A stretch of 7,546 nt of DNA from Balneolaceae bacterium UBA2956 (GTDB lineage Bacteria; Bacteroidota; Rhodothermia; Balneolales; Balneolaceae). The first letter of the stretch is position 1, and each line of letters starts with the position of its first letter. Below are positions 1-6,565 of the stretch, piece after piece. A model generated the notes under the pieces. That model was not told the origin of the DNA and searched no databases. It saw only the letters and a list, made by a program, of their open reading frames with translations. Where the stretch lies: assembly GCA_002348545.1 (NCBI GenBank), contig DEBM01000024.1, positions 1 through 7,546 of the forward strand. The letters run 5' to 3'. The position numbers and the translations under genes were made by a program.

Positions 1-486
1 TTGAAGTTTTTCTTTAAGTGCTTTTTCTACATGTTTTGGGACGAATGAGTTTAAATCACCCCCCCAAAAAGCAACTTCCTTTACTAAGGATGCCGAAATG
101 AAGGTGAGTTGTTCATCTGGCATCAAGAAAATAGTATCAATGTTGGGCGCAAGTCTTTTATTGGTCAAGGCCATTCTAAATTCATATTCAAAATCGGATA
201 TTTGACGTACTCCTCTAATTAAAGTATGAGCCCCCATTTTTTTCGCATGATCCACCAAAAGTCCAGTAAATTGAGTGATTTCAACTCGATTTCCCCATCG
301 AGTTCCTGTTAAGCATTCATCGATGAGTTGAATTCGTTCCTTACCATTAAAAACCGACTTTTTTTCGTTGTTCACCGCCACGGTTACTATGACTTTTTCA
401 AATAAGTTAGTAGCACGCTTTAAAATGTCAAGATGTCCATTGGTGAAGGGGTCAAAAGATCCGGGGTATAGTGCAATGTGTTTCAT
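1..486 (-). CDS. coaD: Phosphopantetheine adenylyltransferase (CoaD), 3' end cut by window edge
   Basis: CoaD transfers AMP from ATP to 4'-phosphopantetheine, giving dephospho-CoA, the penultimate step of coenzyme A synthesis in the cytoplasm. The 162 codons present read without a stop. The nucleotidyltransferase motif YPGSFDPFTNGH lies at residues 7-18, with Ser10 and His18 at the nucleotide-binding positions. RGVRQISDFEYE at 91-102 matches the RGLRAVxDFEYE motif of the family, and ISASLVKEVA at 130-139 matches the ISSSLVKEVA motif. E. coli CoaD has 159 residues, so only the last few residues or just the stop codon should be missing. The ATG start is immediately followed by the expected N-terminal strand (KHIALYPG). 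It lies 5 bases after the rsmD stop, so the two are almost certainly co-transcribed, an arrangement common in bacteria. A run of seven G (coding strand) falls in the FWGGD segment, but the frame is intact. Identification is secure. Confidence 0.96.
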   Translation of the reverse strand, partial: MKHIALYPGSFDPFTNGHLDILKRATNLFEKVIVTVAVNNEKKSVFNGKERIQLIDECLTGTRWGNRVEITQFTGLLVDHAKKMGAHTLIRGVRQISDFEYEFRMALTNKRLAPNIDTIFLMPDEQLTFISASLVKEVAFWGGDLNSFVPKHVEKALKEKLQ

Positions 487-491
487 GCTTT

Positions 492-1040
492 TTAATCTAC
501 CGCTTGTGCTTGAAAAATACTAACCGTAGTACGTCCATAGGCTTTGCTAAAAAAGCAATTAGAGTTGTTGGTATAGTTATGATACTTATCATGCTCTAGA
601 AGTAACCAACCGGTCGGACTTAGCCAACCATTGGTCAATATTTGCTCAATCATTTGTTCCATCCATTCGTAATGGTAAGGAGGATCGCAAAAAATAAAAT
701 CAAAGGCCTGAGGAGGGCTTTTTAAAAATTGCTGAACATCAATGGCTATGGTTCGCACTTGATCGTCAATATCCCAAGAGCGTGAAATTTTTTCAATAAA
801 TTTTAGGCTAATAGGATCTAAATCAATTGAAAGTACTTCTCGGGCACCTCTTGAAATAGCTTCAAATCCTAAATTACCTGAACCTGCAAATAAGTCTAGT
901 ACTTTTGTACCCTCAATGTATTTATAGGCTTTTATTTTATTGAACATACTCTCTTTTGTACGATCAGTCGTCGGTCGTACAACCAACCCTTTGGGTATTT
1001 CAAAACGTCTACCTTTTAATGATCCTGTAATTATTCGCAT
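492..1040 (-). CDS. rsmD: 16S rRNA (guanine(966)-N(2))-methyltransferase RsmD
   Basis: RsmD uses S-adenosylmethionine to methylate N2 of G966 of 16S rRNA during small-subunit assembly. The 182-residue protein is of normal family length. It shows the N-terminal MRIITGSLKGRR, the RPTTDRTKESMFN motif at 22-34, the SAM-binding motif I VLDLFAGSGNLGFEA at 47-61, an acidic loop SIDLDP at 71-76, and the catalytic DPPY at 119-122 typical of N2/N6 amino methyltransferases. The start is fixed by the conserved MRIIxG N-terminus; no clear Shine-Dalgarno precedes it. It lies 5 bases upstream of coaD on the same strand and is separated from the DUF3822 gene upstream by a 95-base spacer, where a secondary promoter is possible but no consensus is visible. 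Nothing suggests transfer or damage. Confidence 0.96.
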   Translation of the reverse strand: MRIITGSLKGRRFEIPKGLVVRPTTDRTKESMFNKIKAYKYIEGTKVLDLFAGSGNLGFEAISRGAREVLSIDLDPISLKFIEKISRSWDIDDQVRTIAIDVQQFLKSPPQAFDFIFCDPPYHYEWMEQMIEQILTNGWLSPTGWLLLEHDKYHNYTNNSNCFFSKAYGRTTVSIFQAQAVD

Positions 1041-1135
1041 GAGTACTTTTAATTGGTCGAATATCGTTAGAGTTTGTCTCCATAAATTCTACGCAACTCA
1101 TTAGAGTCCCATTTTTAGAAGTAAAGTTAGAGCGA

Positions 1136-1999
1136 CTAAGACAAATCTAAGCTTAGCATGATAGCAGGAAAAGCAGTTGCGAGGTCGAATCCATAGGTTT
1201 CTTCTTCTGCATTTATTCCCATCATTTCTAAAGAATTTAAGATTATTTGTCCAGAATTATGATCAATGAATGATTGTAATTGCTCTGCTACTTCATGGGT
1301 TTGTTCCCCGTAAAAATAGACATGCTCGTGGAGTCCTCGCATCCATGGTGAGTGTTCTGCATGTTGTAGCCATAAATAGGGCATATCCTGAGGATCATCA
1401 AAGCGTATATAGGTAGCGGCTCTGAAACTGCCTAATATATAAGATGAGATACTGATTGATTGTGCATGACAACCTATTAATAGAAACGAACCACCTGGAC
1501 GGTGATGATTCGACCATATTCCACCGATTTCGAAGTCACTACAGCACTCATTTATTGCGACTAAATCACTAAAGCTTTGATAATTTTTTATCAGTTGAGC
1601 TCGGCGTAAACAAAGAAACTTGAAGCGAGTTTTGCTAACAGCATGCCATGTTACCTCAATGTCATCTCGAGGTACTCCTTTCATTAGGATTGCAATGTGC
1701 TGTTCCCTTTCTAATGAATCATCGTATACAACCTTGGGTAATGCAGTCCAACATTCCTGCGTTGGCTCGGTTAGTAAGCGGATACTTTCAAGTCGGAATT
1801 CTTTTTCAAGATCTGTAAAAACGGTTTTCAACTGTATGCCTGCCTCGGAAGAAGGTTTATTTAGTGCTTCAGATATATCAAAGCTGAATTCATAGGAGCC
1901 TAATTGCTGAACGTTGTTTTTTACTCCCTTTTCAGCAACCGAATACAGCATCCGACCTGAAAAAAAACAGACTCCTAAGTTGGAGATCTTTTCTTCCAT
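1136..1999 (-). CDS. DUF3822 family protein, probable actin-like fold
   Basis: I assign this 287-residue protein to DUF3822 from its length, its place upstream of rsmD-coaD, and a C-terminal ending with the pattern FDLATAFPAI (271-280), which resembles the family's conserved end. From memory, a structure of a Bacteroides member showed an actin-like ATPase fold. In keeping with that, residues 170-198 (GSFLLIGCHAQSISIS and on) look like a phosphate-loop beta hairpin of a second actin-like subdomain, and HVYFYGE at 226-232 resembles the adenosine-loop strand of such proteins. ATP binding is not shown by the sequence. There is no signal peptide or membrane segment, so it should be cytoplasmic. 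Its ATG shares one base with the stop of the upstream gene (TAATG), which suggests translational coupling. Its biological role is unknown. The family call is from recall of pattern and context, not from a search. Confidence 0.8.
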   Translation of the reverse strand: MEEKISNLGVCFFSGRMLYSVAEKGVKNNVQQLGSYEFSFDISEALNKPSSEAGIQLKTVFTDLEKEFRLESIRLLTEPTQECWTALPKVVYDDSLEREQHIAILMKGVPRDDIEVTWHAVSKTRFKFLCLRRAQLIKNYQSFSDLVAINECCSDFEIGGIWSNHHRPGGSFLLIGCHAQSISISSYILGSFRAATYIRFDDPQDMPYLWLQHAEHSPWMRGLHEHVYFYGEQTHEVAEQLQSFIDHNSGQIILNSLEMMGINAEEETYGFDLATAFPAIMLSLDLS

Positions 2000-2475
2000 T
2001 AATTCCAGTTAGGGGCATTTCTCATGGTTGTTCTAGATAGACTTCCAATCGCATCGTCCGTCATTGGATCTTCTAGAAGATATAATGGTGGGCGAATAGT
2101 GTCGTTTCTAGTGTATAAGAACCGAAGAGAAGTGTCTCTAGGATTTACCACCATACTTCTAGGGGAGTACTGAAGTGGGGTTATTTGGCGAAATAATGAA
2201 TCACCCATTGAAATCATTAATGAATCTGTACTCAAATAGGTTACTATACTATCTAAACCGCCTTTAGTTGGAGGAAAATGTCCATACCGAGCTTCATAAT
2301 TTACAATAGCGTCTTTTAAGGTCAGCATTCGAGTGCGAACACGTTCGGTTTCTGCTTTTTGTTCTTCGACCACTTTATATGGTGTAACTATAGAATTGTA
2401 TAACAACCACGATAGTAAAATGATGATAATTCCAAGTACAGCACTTAGTATCTTATTTCGTTCATCTATGTTCAT
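1999..2475 (-). CDS. Small single-pass membrane protein with pseudopilin-like segment, function unknown
   Basis: This 158-residue protein has a short charged N-terminus (MNIDERNK), one hydrophobic helix at about 9-30 (ILSAVLGIIIILLSWLLYNS), and then a helical, charged stretch at about 34-65. Residues 49-80, with LKDAIVNYEARYGHFPPTKGGL in the middle, resemble the part of GspG-type pseudopilins where the helix ends and the YxxxxGxFPxxxxGL turn follows. The C-terminal DPMTDDAIGSLSRTTMRN (136-153) may correspond to a folded extracytoplasmic end. It lacks the prepilin peptidase site (G-F-T-L-I-E type) before the hydrophobic helix, so it is probably anchored rather than processed. It is the first gene of the minus-strand group and overlaps the DUF3822 start by one base. 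It could be a pseudopilin relative, a PilN-like monotopic anchor, or an unrelated lineage-specific protein. I do not recognise a named family. Confidence 0.75.
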   Translation of the reverse strand: MNIDERNKILSAVLGIIIILLSWLLYNSIVTPYKVVEEQKAETERVRTRMLTLKDAIVNYEARYGHFPPTKGGLDSIVTYLSTDSLMISMGDSLFRQITPLQYSPRSMVVNPRDTSLRFLYTRNDTIRPPLYLLEDPMTDDAIGSLSRTTMRNAPNWN

Positions 2476-2498
2476 GGGAGGACGGATCGATTGATTAG

Positions 2499-2511
2499 TG
2501 AATCAGATTCA
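2499..2511. promoter_or_regulatory. Inverted repeat TGAATC-A-GATTCA in divergent junction, possible operator
   Basis: A perfect 6-1-6 inverted repeat sits between the divergently read membrane-protein gene and the MATE gene, 24 bases upstream of the former's start and about 50 bases upstream of the likely MATE ATG. Such a site could bind a dimeric regulator of either direction. No promoter hexamers of the Bacteroidetes type (TTTG ... TAnnTTTG) can be placed confidently beside it, so an operator role is inference. Confidence 0.3.
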
Positions 2512-2560
2512 AAAAATTTTACCGACCCAAAATACATTCACACTCTGTTATATGCAACTG

Positions 2561-3895
2561 ATGGCATCCATGAAATCGTATGATAGAAAGATTGTTAATC
2601 TAGCTATTCCTAATATCCTTAGTAACCTCTCAGTACCCCTATTAGGGGCGGTAGACACTGCAATTATCGGGCGGTTTGATGAACTATACTATTTGGGGGC
2701 CATTGCTGTTGGAAGCCTCGTTTTTGATTTTATTTTTTGGGGTTTTGGATTTTTGAGAATGGGAACAACGGGTTTGGTTGCGCAGGCATTGGGAGCGTCT
2801 AACCATCAAATGATTCGAAATCTTTGGCTAAGAGTAGTACTTTTTGGTTCTCTAATTGGGTTTGCTTTGGTTGCGCTACAGAATCCTATTGCTCACTGGT
2901 CCCTCATCATTATCTCTCCTAGTGAAGAAGTGATATTTTATGCCACCGAATATATTAGAATACGTATATGGGCTGCTCCAGCTACTTTATTATTATATGG
3001 ATTAAATGGATGGTTTTTGGGCATGCAAAATGCGAAAATACCCATGATTACTACTATAGTCTTAAACATGATAAATCTAGCACTAAACATAATATTTGTA
3101 TTGGTACTAGATTGGAAGGTCGCGGGTATTGCTTTGGGAAGTGTGATAGCAAGTTATCTTGGCTTATTCTTAGCATTAGGTATTTTTTTTCAATCTTACG
3201 CAAAATATTGGGAATCGGGCTGGTCGAGAGAATGGCAAAATAGCGCGTTTTGGGAACCGTCAAGCTGGAAAGAATGGCTCGGCGTAAATAGAGATATCTT
3301 TATAAGAACACTCTGTTTAATTTTTGCTTATGCTTATTTTACCACTATATCTGCTAGAACAGAGGATTTAGTCTTAGCTACTAATACCATTTTGTTGCAA
3401 TTCTGGTACATTAGCTCTTATGGAATTGATGGATTTGCCTATGCTGCAGAGAGTTTATCGGGTATCTATTGGGGACAAAAAAATATCCAAGCGTTCAAAC
3501 AAATTGTGAGAAGAACTATGCAATGGGGTTTGGGTCTAGGTCTAGGTCTTAGTGCTTTGTTTTATCTTGGTTTTGAACCTTTAATTATGCTCTTTACAGA
3601 CACATCTACTGTAATTGAACAAGCTCAATATGTTATGCTGTATACTGTCATTGCCCCAATTGTAAATAGTGTATGCTTCATTTGGGATGGGGTCTATGTG
3701 GGAACTTCTAATACGAAACCACTCAGAAATACGATGCTTGCAGCGACATTTTTGCTATATGTTCCCCTTCACTTACTTATTGCACCCTATATGGGTATAC
3801 ATGCGATTTGGATTGCGATGATTATTTTTATGATTGCAAGAGGGAGTCTGTTAAGCATTATGGCACCTCATTATTTTTCAGTCAATCGCAGCTAA
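2561..3895 (+). CDS. dinF: MATE family efflux transporter, DinF subfamily
   Basis: This is a multidrug and toxic compound extrusion protein of the inner membrane, expected to use an ion gradient to export cationic or other organic compounds. The 444 residues form about 12 hydrophobic segments. Hallmarks shared with E. coli DinF are SVPLLGAVDTAIIGRF at 24-39, FLRMGTTGLVAQALGA at 64-79, NRD at 243-245 and DGFAYAAE at 290-297. The frame is open back to a GTG at 2498, but that would add 21 residues absent from the family. With the ATG chosen, MASMKSYDRKIVNLAIP aligns in length with the DinF N-terminus; ATGs at 2552 and 2570 are close alternatives. A GGGAGG at 2476-2481 is too far from any of these to act as their ribosome binding site. 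The gene diverges from the minus-strand group, and its true substrate cannot be read from the sequence. A threefold GGTCTA-like hexamer at 3533-3550 encodes GLGLGL and keeps the frame. Confidence 0.93.
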   Translation: MASMKSYDRKIVNLAIPNILSNLSVPLLGAVDTAIIGRFDELYYLGAIAVGSLVFDFIFWGFGFLRMGTTGLVAQALGASNHQMIRNLWLRVVLFGSLIGFALVALQNPIAHWSLIIISPSEEVIFYATEYIRIRIWAAPATLLLYGLNGWFLGMQNAKIPMITTIVLNMINLALNIIFVLVLDWKVAGIALGSVIASYLGLFLALGIFFQSYAKYWESGWSREWQNSAFWEPSSWKEWLGVNRDIFIRTLCLIFAYAYFTTISARTEDLVLATNTILLQFWYISSYGIDGFAYAAESLSGIYWGQKNIQAFKQIVRRTMQWGLGLGLGLSALFYLGFEPLIMLFTDTSTVIEQAQYVMLYTVIAPIVNSVCFIWDGVYVGTSNTKPLRNTMLAATFLLYVPLHLLIAPYMGIHAIWIAMIIFMIARGSLLSIMAPHYFSVNRS

Positions 3896-3922
3896 TAGGA
3901 TTAAACTTATCAGTTAGCATTG

Positions 3923-3934
3923 AATTCATGAATT
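3923..3934. repeat. 12-base perfect palindrome AATTCATGAATT
   Basis: A perfect self-complementary 12-mer lies in the 88-base gap between the MATE stop and the start of the next gene, about 50 bases upstream of that start. It is followed by no T-run, so it is not a rho-independent terminator. It could be a protein-binding site or chance in AT-rich DNA. The rest of the gap holds no clear terminator or promoter consensus; the nearest to a TAnnTTTG box have one base too many (TACTATTTG and TAGAATTTG). Confidence 0.25.
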
Positions 3935-3983
3935 AGGTATTATTGTAACATGTACTATTTGATGAACGAACTTTAGAATTTGT

Positions 3984-4334
3984 ATGAAATACACTCAAAA
4001 TTTTTTCTTTCTTTGTAAAACCCCACTCAGCGCGGAAAGCCCATCCGATGTAGAGGTAATTTCCAAGGCAACTTCTAGTGAAGATTTTCCGCGAGTTTTC
4101 AAAGAGTTTGAGAACTGTCGATCTCATGCGTTCAATGAAGATAAAATTTATAGTGTGGTCCGGGCTGATGATATCTATGAATTGATACGAACCAACAATG
4201 AAAATATGGCAAAAGAAGAAGCATTTGAAAAGGCACAACCTGAGATCATTACTAATTTACAACATCGTGTCATGCAAGGTAAAGATGCCAATGCAAGAGC
4301 TATCCTAAAAGAAGTATATGACATAGATGCTTGA
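3984..4334 (+). CDS. Hypothetical 116-residue soluble protein
   Basis: I do not recognise this protein. After a hydrophobic start (MKYTQNFFFLCKTPLS, too short and not shaped like a clear signal peptide) it is charged and probably helical. Residues 31-74 contain VFKEFENCRSHAFNEDK and DDIYELIRTNNEN, and the C-terminal third (AFEKAQPEIITNLQHRVMQG and on to EVYDIDA) looks like amphipathic helices. The acidic and basic composition, and the intact frame, favour a real gene over the overlapping minus-strand frame, whose translation is rich in Cys, Phe and Ile runs. The only in-frame ATG before the middle of the protein is the one used; no Shine-Dalgarno is visible. It stands alone, 88 bases after the MATE gene and 277 before the DUF349 gene. 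It might be a lineage-specific gene or the remnant of a longer one. Confidence 0.6.
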   Translation: MKYTQNFFFLCKTPLSAESPSDVEVISKATSSEDFPRVFKEFENCRSHAFNEDKIYSVVRADDIYELIRTNNENMAKEEAFEKAQPEIITNLQHRVMQGKDANARAILKEVYDIDA

Positions 4335-4611
4335 AGCTACTTTCCTTGATCAAGGCCATAGTATTTTGTTGGAGTATCGTTTATTTTTTATACCATAGTA
4401 GTTTACAGAATATTTTATTGTATTAGTTTTAACATCCGATTATCACAAGCTGATGTCCAAATTTATAAATCGTAAGTTTTTCATTTTTTAATAAAAATTG
4501 GCTAATCTTAAGTCAACTGTAGCAAAGTCAAAAAGTGTTATTCTCGACTTTGCGTTAATTACGAACTATAGGAAAGGAAGGTTGGTAAACGACCTGGAGC
4601 GGTATAAGCAT
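4335..4611 (+). other. 277-base AT-rich spacer upstream of the DUF349 gene
   Basis: No gene is supported here. The left end has a 12-base palindrome at 4344-4355; the middle is T-rich with no GC stem followed by a T-run, so I see no rho-independent terminator for the gene before it. A TAGTTTTA at 4424-4431 differs by one base from a Bacteroidetes -7 box (TAnnTTTG), but no convincing -33 TTTG is correctly spaced from it. The last 114 bases, from a TTG at 4498, are open in frame with the DUF349 protein. Their translation is not acidic like the protein's N-terminus, so I read this part as leader. Purine-rich AGGAAAGGAAGG at 4570-4581 and GGAG at 4596-4599 precede the chosen ATG, the latter 12 bases away. 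Confidence 0.5.
4344..4355. repeat. 12-base perfect palindrome CCTTGATCAAGG
   Basis: A perfect self-complementary 12-mer begins 10 bases after the stop codon of the hypothetical gene. It has no loop and no following T-run, so a terminator hairpin is unlikely; a dimer-binding site or chance are the alternatives. It is the least AT-biased of the palindromes in this window. Confidence 0.3.
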
Positions 4612-6555
4612 ATGGAAAATGAAAAAATTAGTGGGAAAATAACAGAACTACAAAACGAATCCGATTCTTCCAAAGTAGTCAAAGACGTCGAACAAGCTGA
4701 ATCGAAGGGGCAATTTGGATTGAATGAGCTTGGCTCTAGCTTGCTGATTCATGCAAACGAGGCCCAGACTGAATCAGAGGTTGAATTAGAGCTAGATACT
4801 GCCTCAGAATCAAAGGTTACGGACCACTCTGAATCTGCCTTAGAATCCAAGGTATCTTCCGATAACAATTCTTTAGAAAGTGTGGAAACTTTTTACCAAG
4901 AGATTTGCCAAAAGGCTGAGGAATTTGTTCTGCAACCCGACTGGGCTTTTGTTTCAAATGAACTAGCTAGTCTAGCACTTAAAATTTCAGAAGGACCTGA
5001 ACCTGATTCAGAAGGTGCTAAGCAGGCAATAGCTGCTTTTCAAATACTTAGAGACGAATTTGATGACCGAAAAAAGACGCATTACGAAGAGTTAAATAAA
5101 AAAAGAGCGGATAATTTAGAGCGTAAGAAAAAAATATTAAAAAAACTTTCCGATCTAATTGAGACGCAGAATTGGACAGCTACCAAAGAGATTAGGTCCA
5201 TACAGCAATTATGGGAGCAGATTAAATTACTTCCAGCCTCAGAGGTAGACGCATTGAATAAGCGATTTGACAGTTTGATTCAGGAGTTTGAGAATCATAA
5301 AGTTGATCGCTTGGTGAAAAAGCTACAGAAAGAAGAAGAAAATTTAACTCTCAAATTACTTTTATTAGAAAAAATTAAAGAATTGAATGGAAAGGCTGAT
5401 CACGCATCGGCAGATTTTGCTGTCTTAAATACTGAATTACAAGATCTGCAGAATCAATGGCGTAAAGTTGGGAGAGTACCTTTAGATCGAAATCAGCACA
5501 CATGGGATCAATTTTATGCAACGTTGGATCAATTCAATGAATTGAGGTATAAACATGACGCCTCGTTTAGAAACTCAGTTGAAAAAGCATTACAAAAAAA
5601 GCAAAAACTCATCAAAGAAGCAGAATCTTTATTAGATATGGAAGATTTAGCTGAAGCGGCAAGAAGAGTCAATAAACTCCATAAGCTTTGGAAAAAAACA
5701 GGGAATCTCCCTCAAAAAGAAGAGAATGAATTATGGGATGCCTTTAAGGCTGCTACGGATGCTTTTAACGATAAGAAGTCGGAAAATTTAGAAGAGTTGC
5801 GTGCTATAGAGCAAAAAAATTATGAGCTCAAACTCGCCTTAGTTCGACAAGCAATTTCTATCAAGGATGCAGATAATAGTGATAATGGTCATCAGAAGAT
5901 GCAAGATCTGATGGCTGAATGGAAAAAAATAGGCCCAGTTCCAAGAAAAAAATCATCCAAAATTTGGAAACAATTCAAAGACATTATGGATGATTTTTAC
6001 AATCAGAGAAGGGAGCATTTCAAAGATGTACGTAAAACCCACAAAGAAAATTTAAAAAAGAAAAATGAGCTTCTTGAACAACTCAACTTATTGGTGGGTC
6101 ATGATGATCCAGCAGTAGCTGTTCAAGAAGCTAAAAAGCTACAAGAAATGTTTAAGGAAATTGGGCATGTACCAATAAAACTTAAGAATAAAATTTGGAA
6201 AGATTATCGAGAAGTATGTGATAAAATTTACGGTAATTATAGATTTTCTGGACCCGATTTAGGAATGGATAGAAAACTTACTTCAGAGGGGCTGGATCCA
6301 TCGACTCGAAAAGAAGTAATAGGAATTCAGAAAAAATTAGATGCGGCGTTAAAAGCTATAAGTGCATTGGAAGCGGAAATTATTCAATTTCAAGAAGCAA
6401 AAACCTACTTCAAACCTACAAATAAGGGGAATGCTTTATTGGACGATCTGGATAATAAAATTGCTACGGCAAAAAATAAATTAGACCAAAAACATGCAGA
6501 AGCTTTTGAGCTAAAAAAAACGATTGACCTTTTAAAAAATAAAGGTTCGGAATAA
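4612..6555 (+). CDS. DUF349 tandem-repeat protein
   Basis: This 647-residue, highly charged, mostly helical cytoplasmic protein has five DUF349 units. Their anchor motif (W-K-K-I-G-x-V-P, then about eight residues on W-x-x-F) occurs at residues 201 (LWEQIKLLP, degenerate), 283 (WRKVGRVP), 360 (WKKTGNLP), 437 (WKKIGPVP) and 514 (FKEIGHVP); the last four are exactly 77 residues apart. A further decayed unit may lie around 105-162, where DWAFVSNELASLALKISEGP resembles the anchor region. Residues 1-90 are acidic and low in complexity, with a 12-residue duplication. The C-terminal 90 residues are probably coiled coil and include an FKPTNKGNALLDDL segment (600-613) like the end of other Bacteroidetes members. 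The function of DUF349 is not known to me. The frame is open to a TTG at 4498, but the ATG chosen follows a weak GGAG and begins the acidic segment. There is no signal peptide. Confidence 0.88.
   Translation: MENEKISGKITELQNESDSSKVVKDVEQAESKGQFGLNELGSSLLIHANEAQTESEVELELDTASESKVTDHSESALESKVSSDNNSLESVETFYQEICQKAEEFVLQPDWAFVSNELASLALKISEGPEPDSEGAKQAIAAFQILRDEFDDRKKTHYEELNKKRADNLERKKKILKKLSDLIETQNWTATKEIRSIQQLWEQIKLLPASEVDALNKRFDSLIQEFENHKVDRLVKKLQKEEENLTLKLLLLEKIKELNGKADHASADFAVLNTELQDLQNQWRKVGRVPLDRNQHTWDQFYATLDQFNELRYKHDASFRNSVEKALQKKQKLIKEAESLLDMEDLAEAARRVNKLHKLWKKTGNLPQKEENELWDAFKAATDAFNDKKSENLEELRAIEQKNYELKLALVRQAISIKDADNSDNGHQKMQDLMAEWKKIGPVPRKKSSKIWKQFKDIMDDFYNQRREHFKDVRKTHKENLKKKNELLEQLNLLVGHDDPAVAVQEAKKLQEMFKEIGHVPIKLKNKIWKDYREVCDKIYGNYRFSGPDLGMDRKLTSEGLDPSTRKEVIGIQKKLDAALKAISALEAEIIQFQEAKTYFKPTNKGNALLDDLDNKIATAKNKLDQKHAEAFELKKTIDLLKNKGSE
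4801..4872 (+). repeat. Imperfect 36-base tandem duplication in the acidic N-terminal part of the DUF349 gene
   Basis: Two adjacent 36-base units encode ASESKVTDHSES and ALESKVSSDNNS. The first 20 bases of each unit (4801-4820 and 4837-4856) differ at only four positions, so the copy is visible at DNA level and not only in the protein. A third, partial unit (LESVE) follows. This is probably slippage or duplication in a flexible linker and keeps the frame. Confidence 0.6.
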
Positions 6556-6565
6556 TTAAGAGCTT

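Noticed and set aside
1014..1103. Short frame on the minus strand (ATGAGTTGC start, 29 codons) overlapping the rsmD start, considered as a leader peptide
   Set aside because: No ribosome binding site, no regulatory residue run and no hairpin alternatives are visible; it is explainable by chance.
1620..1895. Plus-strand open frame of 91 codons inside the DUF3822 gene
   Set aside because: It lies fully inside a convincing minus-strand gene and its Ser- and Cys-rich translation resembles an antisense shadow.
2498..2560. N-terminal extension of the MATE protein from a GTG codon
   Set aside because: The 21 extra residues have no counterpart in DinF proteins, and the stretch holds the inverted repeat of the divergent junction. 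The GGGAGG upstream is 16 bases away, too far.
2968..3263. Two open frames, one on each strand, inside the MATE gene
   Set aside because: Both are overlapped by strongly conserved DinF-type coding sequence and show no recognisable features.
3533..3550. Three hexamer copies (GGTCTA, GGTCTA, GGTCTT) as a phase-variable tract
   Set aside because: Six-base units cannot shift the frame, three copies are too few, and the encoded GLGLGL fits a membrane helix.
3933..4238. Minus-strand open frame of 101 codons opposite the hypothetical gene
   Set aside because: Its translation is rich in Cys, Phe and Ile clusters with no domain-like pattern, and the plus-strand frame has a more natural charged composition. 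Only one of the two is likely real.
4498..4611. N-terminal extension of the DUF349 protein from a TTG codon
   Set aside because: The frame is open only because a TAA lies just before it. The extension is basic and hydrophobic, unlike the acidic N-terminus that follows, and an ATG with GGAG upstream is available.
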